64,000 bases of DNA, taken from the NCBI RefSeq assembly GCF_040372045.1, contig NZ_BAABWH010000005.1. One strand, 5' to 3'. Position numbers and translations under genes: made by a program. This document shows, piece after piece, positions 60,967 to 64,000 of this stretch. The number at the start of each line of letters is the position of its first letter. The stretch's first letter is position 1. This DNA comes from Thalassolituus sp006212115 (GTDB taxonomy: Bacteria > Pseudomonadota > Gammaproteobacteria > Pseudomonadales > Oceanobacteraceae). The notes under the pieces were generated by a model. The model made no database searches and was not told where the DNA came from. It saw nothing but the letters and a program-made list of their open reading frames with translations.

Positions 60967-62568
60967 ATGCCCGTGATTTCTACCGCTAATATCACCATGC
61001 AGTTTGGCGCTAAGCCACTGTTCGAAAACATCTCTGTTAAGTTCGGCGACGGCAACCGTTACGGTCTTATCGGTGCCAACGGCTGTGGTAAATCCACCTT
61101 CATGAAAATCCTCGACGGTTCGCTGGAACCAAGCGCAGGTAACGTCAGTATTTCTCCGGGTGAACGTCTCGGCAAGCTGCATCAGGATCAGTTTGCCTTT
61201 GAGGAATTCACGGTGCTGGATACCGTCATGATGGGCAACAAAGAACTCTGGGCTATCAAAGAAGAGCGTGATGCCATCTATGCCAACCCAGAGGCCAGCG
61301 AAGACGACTACATGCGCGCCGCTGAACTCGAGGGTGAATTTGCCGAAATGGACGGGTACACCGCCGAGAGCCGTGCGGGTGAGCTACTGCTGGGCGCCGG
61401 TATCGAGACCGAACTGCATCAGGGCCCGATGTCTGAAGTGGCTCCGGGCTGGAAACTGCGAGTGCTGCTTGCACAGGCACTGTTTTCAAACCCAGACGTT
61501 CTGCTGCTCGACGAACCGACCAACAACCTGGATATCAACACGATTCGCTGGTTGGAAGGCATCATCAATGACATGAAGTGCACCATGATCATCATCTCGC
61601 ACGACCGTCACTTCCTGAACTCTGTGTGCACGCACATGGCCGATATCGATTACGGTGATATCAAAATTTATCCGGGTAACTACGACGACTTTATGATCGC
61701 CTCGACCGCAGCGCGCGAACGCCTGCAGTCTGAAAACGCGAAGAAGAAAGCCCAGATCGCTGAACTTCAGCAGTTTGTGTCGCGCTTCTCTGCGAATGCA
61801 TCGAAAGCGAAGCAGGCGACCAGCCGTGCCAAGCAGATGGAGAAGATCAAACTGGACGACATCAAGCCGTCCAGCCGTCAGAACCCATACATCCGCTTTA
61901 ACCAAGAGAAAAAGCTGCACCGTCTGGCGCTGGAGATCGAAGGTCTGGTGCACTCTTACGACGGTGAAGCACCCCTGTTCAAAAACACTAACCTGCTGAT
62001 TGAAGCTGGCGAAAAGATTGCAGTGATTGGTGCGAACGGTGCGGGTAAAACTACCTTCCTGAAATGCCTGGTGGACGACGTCACACCAACAGGCGGTACC
62101 ATCAAATGGGCTGAGAACGCCGATCTGGGTTACTACGCTCAGGACCACGAGTACGAGTTCGATCAAGGTGGCAACCTGTACGACTGGATGGAGCAGTGGA
62201 AAACAGAGAAGCACGACGATCAGGCTGTACGCGGCACACTCGGACGCCTTCTGTTCAACCAGGATGACATCAAGAAGTCAGTAAAAGTCTGCTCTGGTGG
62301 TGAAAAAGGCCGTCTGTTGTTCGGTAAACTGATGATGAACGATCACAACGTCCTGCTGATGGATGAACCGACCAACCACATGGACATGGAATCGATCGAG
62401 TCTCTGAACATGGCACTGGAAATGTACGAAGGCACCCTGATCTTCGTCTCCCACGACCGTGAGTTCGTTTCCTCGCTCGCTACCCGCATTATTGAAATCC
62501 GGGATAACGAAATCGTCGACTTCCACGGCACCTACGACGAGTACCTGAAGTCTCAGGGCATCGAATAA
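60967..62568 (+). CDS. ybiT: ABC-F family ATPase YbiT
   Basis: A 533-residue ABC-F protein, two ATPase cassettes with no membrane part, matching E. coli YbiT over its length. First cassette: Walker A GANGCGKST (36-44), LLLDEPTNNLD, ISHDRHFLN. Linker (PtIM) with RFSANASKAKQATSRAKQMEKIK. Second: Walker A GANGAGKTT, signature CSGGEKGRLLFGKLMM, LLMDEPTNHMDMESIESLN, VSHDREFVSSLATRI. ABC-F proteins act on the ribosome E site; YbiT's exact role in relieving stalled translation is not fully settled. An inverted repeat without T tract follows at 62593. Confidence 0.95.
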   Translation: MPVISTANITMQFGAKPLFENISVKFGDGNRYGLIGANGCGKSTFMKILDGSLEPSAGNVSISPGERLGKLHQDQFAFEEFTVLDTVMMGNKELWAIKEERDAIYANPEASEDDYMRAAELEGEFAEMDGYTAESRAGELLLGAGIETELHQGPMSEVAPGWKLRVLLAQALFSNPDVLLLDEPTNNLDINTIRWLEGIINDMKCTMIIISHDRHFLNSVCTHMADIDYGDIKIYPGNYDDFMIASTAARERLQSENAKKKAQIAELQQFVSRFSANASKAKQATSRAKQMEKIKLDDIKPSSRQNPYIRFNQEKKLHRLALEIEGLVHSYDGEAPLFKNTNLLIEAGEKIAVIGANGAGKTTFLKCLVDDVTPTGGTIKWAENADLGYYAQDHEYEFDQGGNLYDWMEQWKTEKHDDQAVRGTLGRLLFNQDDIKKSVKVCSGGEKGRLLFGKLMMNDHNVLLMDEPTNHMDMESIESLNMALEMYEGTLIFVSHDREFVSSLATRIIEIRDNEIVDFHGTYDEYLKSQGIE

Positions 62569-62592
62569 CCTCCCCGCCTGTATAAACCGAAA

Positions 62593-62621
62593 TTCGTGCG
62601 CTGATCGCGTCAGCGCACGAA
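62593..62621. other. Perfect 12-bp inverted repeat after ybiT
   Basis: TTCGTGCGCTGA (62593-62604), loop TCGCG, TCAGCGCACGAA (62610-62621). A T tract is missing, so it is either an unusual transcript end or a protein-binding palindrome upstream of the next gene. A second, smaller hairpin CCCTGT-N5-ACAGGG follows at 62710-62726. Confidence 0.6.
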
Positions 62622-62758
62622 AATCGTGCACAAACCCCTCACTATAACGACATTTTTCTGGCGCACTACTTGCTACTCACCCCATGCACTGCGAAACCTT
62701 TCAGTGCATCCCTGTCGGGTACAGGGAGTTTTATTCTCTAATCAGTGGAGTACTTGCC

Positions 62759-63556
62759 GTGAGAGCACTCGTTTTCGCTCTGGTAATGGTTCTGATGCCA
62801 TTAGCCGCGCCCAATGTCAGCTGGGGCATGACCGATGCCGAAGCGATTAACGTTTCCGGACGCCAACGCATGTTGTCGCAACGCATGATGAAGAGCTATC
62901 TCATGCTGGGTGCAGATATCAAAGCCGATGAGGCCCAGAAACAACTGGATCAGTCGGTTGCCCTGTTCGAATCTCAGTTTCTTGCCCTGCGCGATTACGC
63001 GCCTGACGAGGGTATCAATGCACTTCTCGACAAGGTAGAAGGCATCTGGCTGACCCATCGTCAGGCCATTCTGCAATCGCCAGATAAGAAAAACGTCGAT
63101 GAACTGATGCGCGACAACCTGAAGTTGCTGACCGCCTGCAACGACGTCGTAAAAGCCATCGAAAACTACTCTGGCATTGCCAGTGGACGACTGGTGAATA
63201 TTTCCGGACGTCAGCGAATGTTGTCCCAGAAAATAGCCAAGGTATACATGGCACTGGCCTGGAACATCGATGACCCCGGCCTGAACGACGAGTTTGATGC
63301 GGCGGTCAACCTGTTCGAAGAGTCGTTGAATGAGCTGAAAGAAAGCGATTCCAATACCGAAGAGCTTGCCGTTGCCCTGACCCGTGTATCCAATCAATGG
63401 AGCTTCTCCCGCTCGGGATTCGAACTGAGTGAGGCGGGCCGGTATGTACCAACTGTTATCTCAGTCACCACCGAATCCATCCTGAAGAAAATGGACGCCA
63501 TTACCGATCAGTATCAGACGGTCATGAACAAACAACAGATGCTCGCTGCAGAATAG
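62759..63556 (+). CDS. Secreted protein with duplicated PilJ N-terminal (type IV pili MCP-like) domain
   Basis: A 265-residue exported protein. I choose the GTG at 62759, preceded by TGGAG, because it starts a good signal peptide (RALVFALVMVLMPLAAPNVSWG); a longer frame to 62684 would bury it. The mature part contains the PilJ-N motif twice: NVSGRQRMLSQRMMKSYL near residue 32 and NISGRQRMLSQKIAKVYM about 120 residues later, each followed by long helices. There is no membrane anchor at the C terminus and no signalling domain. PilJ-N domains are ligand sensors of chemotaxis-like receptors and of NarX-type kinases; a freestanding periplasmic form may be a binding partner of such a sensor. Confidence 0.86.
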   Translation: MRALVFALVMVLMPLAAPNVSWGMTDAEAINVSGRQRMLSQRMMKSYLMLGADIKADEAQKQLDQSVALFESQFLALRDYAPDEGINALLDKVEGIWLTHRQAILQSPDKKNVDELMRDNLKLLTACNDVVKAIENYSGIASGRLVNISGRQRMLSQKIAKVYMALAWNIDDPGLNDEFDAAVNLFEESLNELKESDSNTEELAVALTRVSNQWSFSRSGFELSEAGRYVPTVISVTTESILKKMDAITDQYQTVMNKQQMLAAE

Positions 63557-63603
63557 AGTGAGCGGCATCCGGGTAAGCACCTGAAAGTGGGCTATTCTGA
63601 ACA

Positions 63604-63638
63604 GAATGAGATGCGGTAATGTGGGCCTATTCTCATTC
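63604..63638. other. Inverted repeat upstream of the cyclic-nucleotide-binding gene
   Basis: GAATGAGA (63604-63611) and TCTCATTC (63631-63638) form a perfect 8-bp inverted repeat with a 19-base spacer, 62 bases before the next ATG. Could be a terminator-like hairpin or operator; no T tract is present. Confidence 0.4.
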
Positions 63639-63700
63639 CTGACAGGTCGGGGCTGGTATGCTTCGCCTGTATTGTTCAGACACTCACGACAGGATTTTTT

Positions 63701-64000
63701 ATGCGCCCCGTCACTCGGGAAGAATACCCGCTCGACAGCTTGCACCGTATTGTCTCTGGCGTCACCTTCTTCAAAGAACTGCTGAAAACAGACGCCGAGC
63801 AATTTGAACTACTGATGACCCAGGCACGGTTTGTCACAGCAGACGAAAGCGAAATAATCCTGCACAAAGGCGACGGCGCAAACGTGCTGTACTTTCTACT
63901 CCGTGGCGAGCTGGAAGTCATGAGCGACGATGACGGAGCAACCACCATAGGCACCATTAACCCCGGAGAACCCTTCGGTGTGATGGCCATGGTGCTCAAT
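63701..64000 (+). CDS. Cyclic nucleotide-binding domain protein (3'-partial)
   Basis: The first 100 codons of a gene that runs off the right edge. It starts MRPVTREEYPLDSLHRIVSG and from about residue 22 shows a cNMP-binding/Crp-like domain: FFKELLKTDAEQFELLMTQA, ILHKGDGANVLYFLLRGELE, and GTINPGEPFGVMAMVLN, where the PGEPFG segment corresponds to the phosphate-binding cassette entry. Whether a DNA-binding, kinase or CBS/nucleotidyltransferase domain follows cannot be seen. Confidence 0.8.
   Translation, partial: MRPVTREEYPLDSLHRIVSGVTFFKELLKTDAEQFELLMTQARFVTADESEIILHKGDGANVLYFLLRGELEVMSDDDGATTIGTINPGEPFGVMAMVLN

Noticed and set aside
1..64000. tRNA, rRNA, CRISPR array, prophage or toxin-antitoxin genes
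   Set aside because: None was recognised on either strand when reading through; no spaced direct repeats of CRISPR type and no phage structural genes are present.

Overview
The window is a chromosomal segment of a Gram-negative, marine-type gammaproteobacterium, most likely in or near the Oceanospirillales/Pseudomonadales. The reasons are the gene families (PurL, MltF, KefB, DeaD, YbiT, PpnP and AmiE, all close in sequence to gammaproteobacterial proteins recalled from memory), a GlyGly-CTERM surface protein, a Pseudomonas-like REP element and an AlkB/XylM hydroxylase. This placement is inference from remembered sequences, not a database search. Base composition looks moderate (about half GC, not computed). 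No rRNA, tRNA, CRISPR array, IS element or integrase was seen.

Layout. 1-10.5 kb is an accessory-like region: end of an Old Yellow Enzyme gene, a ferritin-like bacterioferritin, a lipoprotein, a TetR/hydrolase divergent pair with a clear double palindrome between them, VOC and MAPEG proteins, a GlyGly-CTERM surface protein, and a two-gene cassette (GNAT plus FMN reductase) bracketed by two identical 40-bp REP-like elements in opposite orientation, one of which forms the start of a truncated Crp/Fnr remnant. 10.9-29.9 kb is mostly housekeeping: purL, mltF, tadA-kefB-kefG-yciH, an orphan histidine kinase, lrp-type regulator/leuA, a FAN1-type nuclease with a 17-bp tandem repeat at its 3' end, a small membrane protein, slyD and a UvrD-like helicase. 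30-35 kb is an ethanolamine module (eutB-eutC-permease with a divergent AraC/EutR-like regulator). 35-39 kb holds an AlkB/XylM-type membrane hydroxylase with a XylA-type reductase, followed by a flavin reductase and a glutathione transferase.

The most distinctive locus is 39.1-52.4 kb. A 1132-residue protein fuses an NCS1-type permease, a cysteine cluster, a histidine kinase and a receiver; it overlaps a LuxR-type response regulator. Divergent from it is a nine-gene operon: a UrtABCDE-type ABC transporter, aliphatic amidase AmiE, AAA+ protein AmiB, formamidase FmdA and zinc-ribbon protein FmdB. This reads as a short-chain amide/formamide (possibly urea) scavenging system. The AmiC/AmiR regulators and AmiS channel known from Pseudomonas are absent; the kinase/regulator pair and the ABC transporter would take their places.

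52-64 kb returns to housekeeping and signalling: deaD, ppnP, a PAS-GGDEF-EAL protein with a GGDDF motif, DUF3820 and class-I glutamine amidotransferase proteins, small GNAT and DUF3301 proteins, ppiC, a CvfB-like S1 protein, the ABC-F ATPase ybiT, a secreted duplicated PilJ-N protein, and the start of a cyclic-nucleotide-binding protein cut by the window end. Several systems release ammonia (EutBC, AmiE, FmdA), so nitrogen scavenging is a theme.
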